Part shown: positions 1 to 7,800 of the stretch, piece by piece
Numbering within the stretch: position 1 is the stretch's first letter
Layout of the letters: each line of letters opens with the position of its first letter
Assembly (NCBI GenBank): GCA_017554135.1
Contig: JAFZIX010000033.1
Coordinates: 1-9,376 of the forward strand
Direction: 5' to 3'
DNA from: Bacteroidales bacterium
GTDB lineage: Bacteria > Bacteroidota > Bacteroidia > Bacteroidales > UBA932
DNA: 9,376 nt
Made by a program: the position numbers and the translations under genes
The notes under the pieces: model-generated
Told to the model about the DNA's origin: nothing
The model's database searches: none
What the model saw: only the letters and a program-made list of their open reading frames with translations

Positions 1-1219
1 ATCCAGCCTTGCTCCTGGAGGCATCTTCCAGCTCCTTTTTGAATTCTTCCGGCCTCCCGCTCCTCGTCCCGCTCTCATCCGCCACCCACAGTGTTTCCCC
101 ATCAAATAGGATCGCCATGTCCACCGGCGGCTGGTGGTATCCCCCCTTCGGGAGTTCGTCCTGCGGACTCCCTATCTGTGGGGGCGCTGCCCCCAAATCC
201 CCCGCGGCGCCCGGGCTACCGACATCGCTGCTTCGCAGCTCCGTCCCGCCCTCCGCCGTGCGCTCTGAGGAGCGCAGAGACGCACCCACTGTCATTCCGA
301 GCCCCGGAGGGGTGAAGGAACCGAGCTTGCGAGCTATGGCGCCTTCAGGCGGCAAATCTGCTATATTAAGATATCGTTTCAAGGAATTGAAGCCATACAG
401 ATTGAATAGATCCATGGCAGCCGGGCTGGCAGGTTCGAGACGCATATCATCCGCCGTAACGGGAATGTCGATATCAGTCTTGATGGTCACCAGCACCTTG
501 CTGAGGGCTATATGATCCTCCGCAGCGCGGAAAAGTTCCTGCTGGCGGGGGGTCAGTTCGCCAATGTGGGAGTAGATGTTTTCGAGGGTGGCGTATTTGG
601 AGAGGAGTTTCGCAGCGCCGACTTCACCCACGCCCTTGACGCCGGGCACGTTGTCGGAAGCATCGCCGCAAATGGCGAGCAGGTCGATTATCTGCTCGGG
701 GCGTTCTATGCCATACTTTTCCTGCAGGCGGGGGATGTCGTAGAGGACATCATCCCCTCCTCCCTTGCCAGGTTTGATCTGGAAAATGTGCGGTTCGAGC
801 AGTTGGCCGTAATCCTTGTCGGGGGTGACCATATACACGTCGAAGCCTTCGCGGGCACTGCGCTTTGCCATCGAACCCAGCACATCATCCGCCTCGAAAC
901 CGGGAATCATCAGCACCGGGATGTTCAGGGACTTGACGATTTGGGTCAGGGGTTCGAGGGCATCGATCACCAATTGCGGAGTTTCGCCGCGGTTGGCCTT
1001 ATACTCAGGGTAAAGTTCGTTGCGGAAGGTGCCTCCGGGAGGGTCGAAGCCCACCGCGATATGGGTAGGCTGCTCGCGCCGAATCAACTCCAGCAGGTAT
1101 TTCGTAAAGCCATAAAGGATGGACGTATCCACCCCTTTGGCATTTATCATCGGCCTGCCCAGGAAGGCATAGTACATCTTGAAGATGAGGGCATGGCCGT
1201 CAATCAGAAAAAGTTTCAT
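1..1219 (-). CDS. polA: DNA polymerase I, N-terminal part (runs off the left edge)
   Basis: DNA polymerase I fills gaps and removes primers during replication and repair in the cytoplasm. Only the first 406 codons are present. They encode the 5'-3' exonuclease domain (about residues 1-285), beginning MKLFLIDGHALIF as in Bacteroidetes PolA. Visible acidic metal-binding positions are D7, D59 (FDPPG), E109/D111/D112 (GFEADDV), D134/D136 (TPDKDYG) and D186/D189 (GDASDN). The helix-3-turn-helix GVKGVGEVGAAKLL spans 193-206. Residues about 290-365 form a low-complexity Gly/Pro/Ser linker coded by hairpin-forming DNA. From residue 367 an ordered stretch (MAILFDGETLWVAD) may open the proofreading-like domain. 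The ATG at 1219 is the family's usual start, with a modest AGGTG just upstream. The gene follows the AraC sensor gene after 53 bases that carry an inverted repeat and a candidate promoter of its own. Family identity is secure; the catalytic polymerase domain lies outside the window. Confidence 0.96.
   Translation of the reverse strand, partial: MKLFLIDGHALIFKMYYAFLGRPMINAKGVDTSILYGFTKYLLELIRREQPTHIAVGFDPPGGTFRNELYPEYKANRGETPQLVIDALEPLTQIVKSLNIPVLMIPGFEADDVLGSMAKRSAREGFDVYMVTPDKDYGQLLEPHIFQIKPGKGGGDDVLYDIPRLQEKYGIERPEQIIDLLAICGDASDNVPGVKGVGEVGAAKLLSKYATLENIYSHIGELTPRQQELFRAAEDHIALSKVLVTIKTDIDIPVTADDMRLEPASPAAMDLFNLYGFNSLKRYLNIADLPPEGAIARKLGSFTPPGLGMTVGASLRSSERTAEGGTELRSSDVGSPGAAGDLGAAPPQIGSPQDELPKGGYHQPPVDMAILFDGETLWVADESGTRSGRPEEFKKELEDASRSKAG
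121..351. repeat. Run of short hairpin-forming dyads inside the polA linker
   Basis: About 230 bases contain many short perfect dyads with 3-7 base loops. On the plus strand they are CCACC/GGTGG (121-137), CCC/GGG (144-152), GTCC/GGAC (158-168), GGGGGC/GCCCCC (180-194), GCTGC/GCAGC (227-239), GCGCTC/GAGCGC (260-275), CCCC/GGGG nested inside TTCC/GGAA (295-320), AGCT/AGCT (324-335) and CGCC/GGCG (340-351). The reading frame of polA stays open throughout and yields a Gly/Pro/Ser-rich linker. The GTCATTCCGAGC segment at 291-302 resembles, from memory, dispersed intergenic palindromic repeats of Bacteroidetes. That it is an inserted repeat element is an inference. Confidence 0.6.
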
Positions 1220-1228
1220 ATTCACCTA

Positions 1229-1259
1229 CAAATTTGAAACTTTTTTCGGAAGTTTCAAA
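1229..1259 (-). promoter_or_regulatory. Candidate polA promoter overlapped by a 10-bp inverted repeat
   Basis: A perfect inverted repeat, TTTGAAACTT (1233-1242) and AAGTTTCAAA (1250-1259) with a 7-base spacer, fills most of the gap between the AraC gene stop and polA. Read on the minus strand, TTTG at 1259-1256 stands 19 bases before CAAATTTG at 1236-1229. This resembles the Bacteroidetes -33 TTTG / -7 TAnnTTTG pair with one mismatch. Transcription from it would start only a few bases before the polA ATG. The repeat could be an operator, or a weak terminator for the upstream gene; its T-rich tail is short. Confidence 0.4.
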
Positions 1260-1272
1260 GAGTAGAGAAAAT

Positions 1273-2940
1273 TTATTTTACCTTTTTCCACTCCTGCGGA
1301 GTCATACCTGTTACAGCCTTGAAATTTCGGAAGAAAGAAGTGCGGGACGAGAAGCCGGACTCGTCGGACACTTCGTCGAGCAACATTTCCGGATGCTCGC
1401 GGAGGAGTTTCTGTGCGTAAGAGACACGGTAACGTGTGATCATCGACGTGAAACTCTCTCCCGACATATTGTTCAGCATAGCGCTGACGTATGTTTTGTT
1501 GGTGGCCAGTTCCGTGGCGACATCTGTGATGCGCAGGTTCTTTCGGCGGTATAGTTCTTTTTCCTCAATCAGGGCCGATATCTGCTCCATGAGGTTGCGG
1601 CTCAGGCGGCCCTCTTCGGCCTTTTTCTCGGCCTCCCTGCCCTTGCGCCTGCGGGCAATCAGCATAGCCGCCAGCAGCAGACTTAAGCCAACGAGAATAC
1701 CCGTCAGCAAACCCCATAGACGTATGTGCGAGGGTTGAACGGGCTCTGTGTGGAAAATGAACGCTGACGAATAGGTCTTGAAATAGTCCACCTTTATAGG
1801 GAGCGTTCCTTTCTCCCAGGCGACTCCCCCGGCGATGACCATACGTCCACCGGGCAATAGCGTTGCGGCTCCGCCAGGGAAGTCCCCAGGATTCTCCGCA
1901 TAGAAGTAGGTCGCCGAGGCCTTGCCGCCGTCAAAAGTGGCGTCGTAGGCAATGCGCGCGAAGCAGTAGTTGCCGTATTCAGAGTCCACGCCCTGCAGCC
2001 AGATCAGACGCGCCGGACGGTCCACCTGGAGATGGCCCCATTCGACGGGATTGCCGTCGGGGCTCGTGGCCGGTAAGGGTTCCGCCAGATCCAGCAGGGA
2101 GAATTTCCCGGACGCGACCTTGATTATGGCCGCTTCGTTTGAGGCGTTCAAGCCGGGAATCACGTACGTATAATCGGCAATCTGCAGATTCTCAGGGAAA
2201 TAGAAGTAGTTCGCCGACACTTTCCATTCCTCCAACAGAGGGACGTTTTCGGCGCCTCCGCCGATGTGCGTCACAACGCCGAGAATGTCTTGGTCCTGAG
2301 TGTCCCAACGGCCGAATACGAGGATATCGTCTTTCGCAGCAGGAAGGATGTAGGGGGTGGACCAGCCTGGCGTGAGCGGGCCGCCCTTCACGAAGCCGCC
2401 GTCGGGCGTCCAGGTCTCCCAGCTGTCGTCGGTCTGCCAGTTGCCGGCTATCAGCACGCTTCCGTCGGGCATAGTGAGTGCCGAAGATAAGGTGCGCCGC
2501 ACGGACATTATGCCCACGGAGGTGAAACTGTGCGCCGAGGGGTCGTAGATCTCCGCCCCGAAACTGCGGCCTATGCCGAAGGCTTCCGCGCTGCCGCCTC
2601 CCATCAGAATGCGACCGTCCGGCAGCTTCGCCGCAAAGCCGTTGGGGTGCGGATAGACCATGGGCAGCGTGTGCCAGGTGCCACCCGCGTAGTATTCCGC
2701 CGTTTCGATGGGCTTGAAGCCGTCCGTGTGCCCGCCGAGCACAACTATTTCATCGCCACAGACCACCGTCCGGTGATTCGCCCTCGGCACGTTCAGATCC
2801 GGCAGCCGCTCCACGATCATCTGCTGCCACTGCTTCCCGTCCGGAGCGGTAACGCTGCGCCCGCCCGGCCCTGCCGGAGAGCAGGCGGCAAGAGCAAGCC
2901 ACAGGAAGCAGATGACGGTATGGACGGGTACGCTTCGCAT
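1273..2940 (-). CDS. Membrane-spanning one-component regulator: Kelch-like sensor, TM helix, AraC-type HTH
   Basis: The 555-residue product looks like a transcription factor that senses a signal outside the cytoplasm. Residues 1-20 form a signal sequence ending in a lipobox-like LAAC (C20). Residues about 45-400 carry Kelch/galactose-oxidase-like propeller blades, with recurring motifs such as GDEIVVLGG, LPDGRILMGGG, AEIYDPSAHSF and MPDGSVLIAGN. One transmembrane helix follows at about 408-429, then basic RRRKGR, a short helical linker, and an AraC-family double HTH from about 465 to 555 (ITDVATELATNKTYVSAML, then VSDESGFSSRTSFFRNFK and TGMTPQEW). AraC proteins bind DNA as activators or repressors; the target is unknown. 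Its start lies 4 bases after the BRO-N gene stop, so the two are probably co-transcribed, and it lacks a Shine-Dalgarno sequence. A lipidated N-terminus combined with an inner-membrane helix would be odd, so the N-terminus may instead be an uncleaved anchor. Domain order is clear; ligand and regulon are not. Confidence 0.87.
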   Translation of the reverse strand: MRSVPVHTVICFLWLALAACSPAGPGGRSVTAPDGKQWQQMIVERLPDLNVPRANHRTVVCGDEIVVLGGHTDGFKPIETAEYYAGGTWHTLPMVYPHPNGFAAKLPDGRILMGGGSAEAFGIGRSFGAEIYDPSAHSFTSVGIMSVRRTLSSALTMPDGSVLIAGNWQTDDSWETWTPDGGFVKGGPLTPGWSTPYILPAAKDDILVFGRWDTQDQDILGVVTHIGGGAENVPLLEEWKVSANYFYFPENLQIADYTYVIPGLNASNEAAIIKVASGKFSLLDLAEPLPATSPDGNPVEWGHLQVDRPARLIWLQGVDSEYGNYCFARIAYDATFDGGKASATYFYAENPGDFPGGAATLLPGGRMVIAGGVAWEKGTLPIKVDYFKTYSSAFIFHTEPVQPSHIRLWGLLTGILVGLSLLLAAMLIARRRKGREAEKKAEEGRLSRNLMEQISALIEEKELYRRKNLRITDVATELATNKTYVSAMLNNMSGESFTSMITRYRVSYAQKLLREHPEMLLDEVSDESGFSSRTSFFRNFKAVTGMTPQEWKKVK

Positions 2941-2944
2941 TAAT

Positions 2945-3817
2945 CTAATAGTCTTTATCTCCTATCTGATCTTCCGGTTTACCGAATGGAAGCTTCTCAG
3001 GCGACTGGATATGGTCAATGGCTTTCTTAGGAGAAATAACGCTATGTCCTATGCGCTTTTCCGCTTCTTCGCGAGCCGATTTAGCCACTTCAGCACCTTC
3101 CTTCGCGATACCGGCATTCTCGACCAGACCTTCCGGACTGCGAGTCTTGCTGATTTCGGTGGCAGTCTCTTCCGCAAGAGCGTTGAGAAGCAGTTCCATA
3201 TTGGTCATATTGTCCCGCAGATTCTCTTTTGTAAGACCCTTGTACTTCTTATATTCGCGGGTCGTTAGACCGCTCCAAGTTTTCGACATAAGGTCTGTGA
3301 GGAAGGCAAAATCCACCTCTTGCGTCACTCCTCCCCGCTTCCATTCATCGGTGAGGCCTTTCCGGATTTCGATGGTTTTAATCCGACGGGTAATCCATGC
3401 TTCCGAGTATCCCAAACGCCTGTAATCCGCTATGGCCTGGTCAATGCTGCGTTCCGGATCAATAGCCTGATTGATCCGCTCTGCGGCAACACTTGCCATC
3501 CAGCGCTTAAAAGGTTCGGCCTTCTTTGAAGGAATGGATTCAATTATTCGCAGAATAACGGCCATTTCTCCAGCCAATGTTTTTCTGTGCTTACCTGTTG
3601 GTGTGAGCATTTCTACCTGGGGACAATTTGTCCCCACGTACTCGGCCAGCCCCGCCTCACGCTTCCTCATCTTCTTGAAATAATCAGTAGGATCTTTACT
3701 GTCCGTAAGCACCTCAATCACATCAAGTACCGAAAAGTACCATTTTTCTTCGTTCTCGTTCCAAACCGTCCGAATCTTCTTGCCTTCGAACAACTGAATT
3801 CTCTCAATGTCTGACAT
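2945..3817 (-). CDS. BRO-N / DinD-like DNA-binding family protein
   Basis: The product is a 290-residue cytoplasmic protein of the family often annotated as BRO family or phage antirepressor in Bacteroidetes. A BRO-N domain covers about residues 8-112 (IRTVWNENEEKWYFSVLDV, then AGEMAVILRIIESIPSKKAEPF). A second conserved region at about 135-225 (SEAWITRRIKTIEIRKGLT, VDFAFLTDLMSKTWSGLT, KGLTKENLRDNM) resembles E. coli DinD, a DNA-damage-inducible protein reported to act on RecA. A charged helical tail closes the protein. An in-frame GTG at 3835 would add six residues, but it coincides with the last base of a promoter-like TATCTTTG, so the ATG at 3817 is preferred. The gene ends 4 bases before the Kelch-AraC gene. 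No phage genes are nearby. Base composition is less GC-rich than that of the AraC gene. The biochemical role is unknown; family membership is firm. Confidence 0.85.
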   Translation of the reverse strand: MSDIERIQLFEGKKIRTVWNENEEKWYFSVLDVIEVLTDSKDPTDYFKKMRKREAGLAEYVGTNCPQVEMLTPTGKHRKTLAGEMAVILRIIESIPSKKAEPFKRWMASVAAERINQAIDPERSIDQAIADYRRLGYSEAWITRRIKTIEIRKGLTDEWKRGGVTQEVDFAFLTDLMSKTWSGLTTREYKKYKGLTKENLRDNMTNMELLLNALAEETATEISKTRSPEGLVENAGIAKEGAEVAKSAREEAEKRIGHSVISPKKAIDHIQSPEKLPFGKPEDQIGDKDY

Positions 3818-3834
3818 ACCGTTTTCGTTTTCCA

Positions 3835-3866
3835 CAAAGATAACTCAAATGCAAGGCAGAAACAAA
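3835..3866 (-). promoter_or_regulatory. Bacteroidetes-type promoter of the BRO-N gene
   Basis: On the minus strand TTTG (3866-3863), a 20-base spacer and TATCTTTG (3842-3835) match the Bacteroidetes -33 / -7 consensus TTTG-N19-21-TAnnTTTG without mismatch. Transcription would begin around 3829-3832, leaving roughly a 12-base leader before the ATG at 3817. This placement argues against the GTG start at 3835. Confidence 0.6.
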
Positions 3867-3868
3867 CA

Positions 3869-3884
3869 ATTACAAACTTGTAAT
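3869..3884. promoter_or_regulatory. AT-rich palindrome next to the BRO-N promoter
   Basis: ATTACAA, AC, TTGTAAT is a perfect 7-bp inverted repeat with a 2-base centre. It lies 2 bases upstream of the -33 box of the BRO-N gene and 22 bases after the lipoprotein gene stop. It could be a regulator binding site. On the minus strand it is also followed by a T-rich stretch, so it may act as a weak terminator for the lipoprotein gene. The sequence does not decide between these. Confidence 0.4.
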
Positions 3885-3906
3885 CTCTTGGAAATGTCGA
3901 ATATTA

Positions 3907-4860
3907 TTATAATACTGTGGCCACTTCGGTCGAACTTAGCGGAATGTCAAGACGGGATGTGAGGGTCGCATTTTTCATGCTCACGAAGCTGCCGTTGTAG
4001 TTGCATTCTTCCGGGATGGTCTTGGTGCCCCTATACGTAACGCCATCGCTATCTACCACCGTGAAGGTGAAGACCTCCTCGTTGCCGTTGGCGTAGTCGT
4101 TACAGATGGCAACAAAGAATGGATTGGTGGTTGCCTCGTCCAGCATAACGGAGATATCTCCTCTCGTGTTGGCGACAACACCGACTTCTATCCTCTGAAC
4201 CAAGGCTGCACCGGAGCCTGAAATATTCAGTGATTTCGTATTGATGGGGGTCTTTGCCCCAACACCGCCATTCTGAAAACGGAAACTCATGCGGTAGATA
4301 CTCTGCTTGTTTGCGAAATGGGCAGTCCCAGTTGTGATATTGCTGCCGGATACGCCTGTCACAAGCACGGACTCTGCACAAGTGTAGTTATACTTTGCCT
4401 CTATGGAGTTTACAGGATCATCCGAAACCAGGAGTTTTCCTACCTGGCCGGTATAATCCCAGTCCTTTCTTGGGGTGAGGAGCAATAGCGTTGTAACCCC
4501 CGGTTCGATACCCACGGTGGTTACATCTCCCGATAAAGTAGCATAGTGCGGATCCAAAGCATCGGGCTCTGCCGTGAGCGTGCCGATAAACGTACCGCCA
4601 TTAAACACTTTAACAATGTCTCCGGATTTCCAGATGGACAGGAGAGAAGTTGTCGCAGCTTCTGTTTCTGCATCTCCGATGGCCAGGCCTTTCGTCGTAA
4701 CCCCATCCTCTTTTACTGCGCGCAATGTGAGCGTCCACACGGAATCGATCAAAGCGTTTTCAGATTCCCCCGGGAGGGTCTCAAGATACCTGTCTTTCTG
4801 GCATCCGGTCCAGATGAAAGAGCTCAAAACAGCAATTGTCAGTAGTATGTTCTTTTTCAT
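3907..4860 (-). CDS. Fimbrillin-like outer-membrane lipoprotein
   Basis: This 317-residue protein has a lipoprotein signal peptide: MKK, a hydrophobic core, then WTGC with the lipidated cysteine at C20. The next residues are QKD. The mature part is predicted to be mostly beta strand. It carries features seen in Bacteroidales fimbrillin-like lipoproteins: a TLTLRAVKEDGVTTKGL stretch near residues 43-59, SIWKSGDIVKVFN at 75-87, ATLSGDV at 107-113, and an AHFANKQSIYRMSFRF strand at 180-195. Relatives, recalled rather than searched, are often found beside BspA-like genes and may serve as adhesin or pilin-like subunits. It follows the BspA-like gene after 15 bases, behind a perfect AGGAGG with an 8-base spacer, so it is the last gene of that operon. 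Lipoprotein status is firm; the fimbrillin assignment is by pattern only. Confidence 0.72.
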   Translation of the reverse strand: MKKNILLTIAVLSSFIWTGCQKDRYLETLPGESENALIDSVWTLTLRAVKEDGVTTKGLAIGDAETEAATTSLLSIWKSGDIVKVFNGGTFIGTLTAEPDALDPHYATLSGDVTTVGIEPGVTTLLLLTPRKDWDYTGQVGKLLVSDDPVNSIEAKYNYTCAESVLVTGVSGSNITTGTAHFANKQSIYRMSFRFQNGGVGAKTPINTKSLNISGSGAALVQRIEVGVVANTRGDISVMLDEATTNPFFVAICNDYANGNEEVFTFTVVDSDGVTYRGTKTIPEECNYNGSFVSMKNATLTSRLDIPLSSTEVATVL

Positions 4861-4868
4861 ATTGCGGT

Positions 4869-4874
4869 CCTCCT
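4869..4874 (-). promoter_or_regulatory. Perfect Shine-Dalgarno of the lipoprotein gene
   Basis: AGGAGG on the minus strand lies 8 bases before the ATG at 4860. The leader AGGAGGACCGCAATATG closely matches the leader of the BspA-like gene. Strong Shine-Dalgarno sites are uncommon in Bacteroidetes and are missing from most other genes in this window. Confidence 0.75.
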
Positions 4875-4875
4875 G

Positions 4876-7800
4876 TTATTCATTTTTAAGGTAATATGCC
4901 TTCCCGGCGGGGATGCTGTCTCCGCTAAACCTGTATAAGCCCAGCGTGCCTCCGCTAACGCCCAGCACATATGGGATCTTGCTATCGACTTTCCCCGCAG
5001 ACACGGTCACATCCGTGTCGGATCCTTCAAGGATATTTCCGTCCTTGGCCGTCACTGCAGTGGAGTATAATCCACTCAATTCCACGCTGGAAGATTTAGA
5101 AACGATTATCGCGGCGGTGCCGGCCGGTATCACGTTGCCTTCCACTCCTATACGATAGAAAACAACGCTTTCTCCGTCAAGTTCAGCCGTGTAGGCATAT
5201 GCGTCGGCGGGGAGTGCATACGAAGTCGTGCCGTTGTAGAAAGTGGACACGTAGATATCATCTCCCAGCAATGTGGCGGAGACCGTCGTAATGTCAAGGG
5301 GAGGAAGAGGGCTCGCGAATGTCGCAAGCATCGGGACATTCAATACCGGATCCTGTACCCATACTGCTTCGCTCCGGCCGGCCTGCAGGGCTGTGGCAAC
5401 CGTGCCGTCAGCAAGGTTTTCGTCGGTGGCGAGGGTGATTCCGTCAACCAATGACTTGGGGAATGATTTTACATAACAGTTGACATGCGTTCCCCTGAAA
5501 TTGCTGCTTGTTCCCTCATAGGTGAATGTACCGGTGGAGAGACAGTTGTTCTGAGTGGCCAAAGCCTGGTCGCAATAACCGATGAAACAGCCGTTCCATC
5601 CGCCCGATCCGCCGATGTGTCCGGTGAAGAGGCAGTCATTCAGCGTAAGCGCGCCGTTCTTGTGGCAACCGACGATGGCACCTGCTTCCCGCCAGTCAGC
5701 TCCGATACCGCTGATGGTAATATCGCTCCAGAGATTCTCAAGTGTGGAAGTGCCCCAGGATGCTGACACAATGCCGGCAGGATGGTATCCGTAAAAGGTC
5801 AGGTTAATCGTGCCGGTCACCTTGAGGTTCCGGATGGTGGCACCGTTTATCTTGTTGAATGGAGCACACAGATTTTCGCCAGTCTCCACGTAGGCGACAG
5901 TCAACGTGTGGCCCTGGCCGTCAAATATGCCTCTGTACCAGCCCGAATTTGCATTTGCCGGCGTGCCGATTCTCGACTGGTCGTCGCCGAGGTTGATGTC
6001 CGCCGTCATACGGGCGTTGGCCCAACCGTTCTTGCCCAATGCAATATAGGAGAACAGGCGCCAGTGCTCGGCGGTGCTCAGTTCGTAATAGCCATCCGCC
6101 GCTTGAGTCAGCGGGTTTTCGCCGGGAGGCGTGATGGTCACGTAATCGCCGGTTGCCATACAGTACGGAGGCAGGATAACCTCGCAGGCTGCGGGGATAC
6201 CCTTGAATATGCCGGTTGCCGAACGGTTGATGGTTGCCAGGCCATAAAGCGTTGTTACTTTTTCGGCACGGCTCAGGTCGAGGGTGGCAAGGTTGGAGCA
6301 GCCCGCGAACAAGTCATTGCCAAGAACAGAGACCGAAGACGGTATAACCACATTTGTGAAAGCGCAATTCGTGAAGACATCGTTCGCTATCTCTTCAACG
6401 CCATCCTGAACCGTCAGGCTGGCAAGTGAGGTGCAGTTTTGGAAAGCCGCTCCTGCCACTGTCTTCACGGTGCCTGGAATGGTAATGCTACCAAGCGCGG
6501 TGCATCCTTGAAATGCGTAAATGTTGATGGTCGTTATCGAAGATGGTATCGTAAAAGAAGAAAGGCTGGTACAGCCAATAAATGTCCCTGTAGGAATAAC
6601 CGTAAGCGCACTGGGCTCCGCGATAGTCACGGTTTCGAGCGCGGATGAGCCGTTGAAAACATGGGTTCCCATATCATTCACCGAAGCAGGGATGGAAACG
6701 CTTGCGAGCGATGTGCATCCAATAAATGTACTACCGCCTATGGATTTGGTGCCGGAAGGAAAACAGATGGACCCCAAACTGCTACAGTTTTGAAATACGC
6801 CGGTCCCAATGCCGGTCAACTTGCTGCCGGCTGCAAAGGTCAGCGTGGCAAGCGAGGTACACTCCCTGAATGCATAATTTCCGATTGTTTTCACAGCACT
6901 GGGGATTTCTATTCCCAAGAGACCGGAACACCAGGCGAAAGCATACTCACCGATAGTTGTCACGGAAGACGGTATCGTGAAGGATGTCAAACGATAGCAA
7001 TTACGGAAAGACTGATATCCAATGGATGTAATGCCGGAGGGAAGAGAGATTGAAGTCAGTCCTGTGCAATTGTCAAATGCATTGTTATTAATGACGGTCA
7101 CGCCGGAAGGCACCGTGAACGATGAAAAGCCGTTGCAATAAGCAAAAGCCGCATTACCTATGGAATTCACTGTTGAAGGAAGCGTGATTGAGGGAAGGCT
7201 GCTGCAATGGTTGAAACAGTTTGTGGGAATTGCCGTTATGGCATTGCCGTCAGCGAAAACCGCGCTGGCCAGTGCGCTGCACGCTCCGAACGTGTTGTTG
7301 CCCATAGCAGTAACGCTGGCAGGAATGATTATGCCCGTGAGCGCGGTGCAGGTATTGAACGCACCTTCATCTATTGTCGCCAGGGCGGATCCGGCTTCGA
7401 AGGTGAGAGTGGTGAGCGAGGTGCAGCTTTGGAAGGAAATCCGACCTATGAAAGTGACCGTTCGTGGGATTGTGATAGAGCCAATGTTTGTACAGTCCAT
7501 AAAAACCTGCTCGCCTATGGTGGTCAGCGTACTGCCAGCTTCGAAGGTGACGGTCGTCAGGCCGGTACATCCCCTGAAAGCAGCTGTTCCTATAGTTTTA
7601 ACATTGGGCCCGATTACTACAGTCTGCAGCCCTGTGTTGTAGGAAATGACACTGGCCGGGATATTGGCGCAGTCAAATGTTGCCGTTTCAATGGCGGGGC
7701 AGTTGCTGAAAATGTTGGTTCCGAAAGAAGTCGGGCCGTTCGGAATGGTTATCTCGGTAAGACCTATACAATCTTTGAAAGCGTAATTATTGATTGTCTT

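Noticed and set aside
512..1237. Plus-strand open frame of 241 codons
   Set aside because: It lies antisense to the well-conserved exonuclease domain of polA and has no recognisable protein pattern. It is a shadow of the minus-strand gene.
2945..3817. Prophage remnant signalled by the antirepressor-like gene
   Set aside because: No integrase, structural phage gene or attachment site is nearby, and BRO-N/DinD-like genes are common in Bacteroidetes chromosomes.
3815..3835. GTG start at 3835 for the BRO-N gene
   Set aside because: The GTG is part of a perfect -7 box, and a transcript from that promoter would start inside the extra codons. The ATG at 3817 leads straight into the conserved IERIQLFEGKK region.
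5782..6429. Plus-strand open frame of 215 codons, and similar long frames at 7160-7809
   Set aside because: They are antisense to the BspA-like gene, whose repeat pattern is unmistakable. The repeated codon bias of that gene keeps the opposite strand open.
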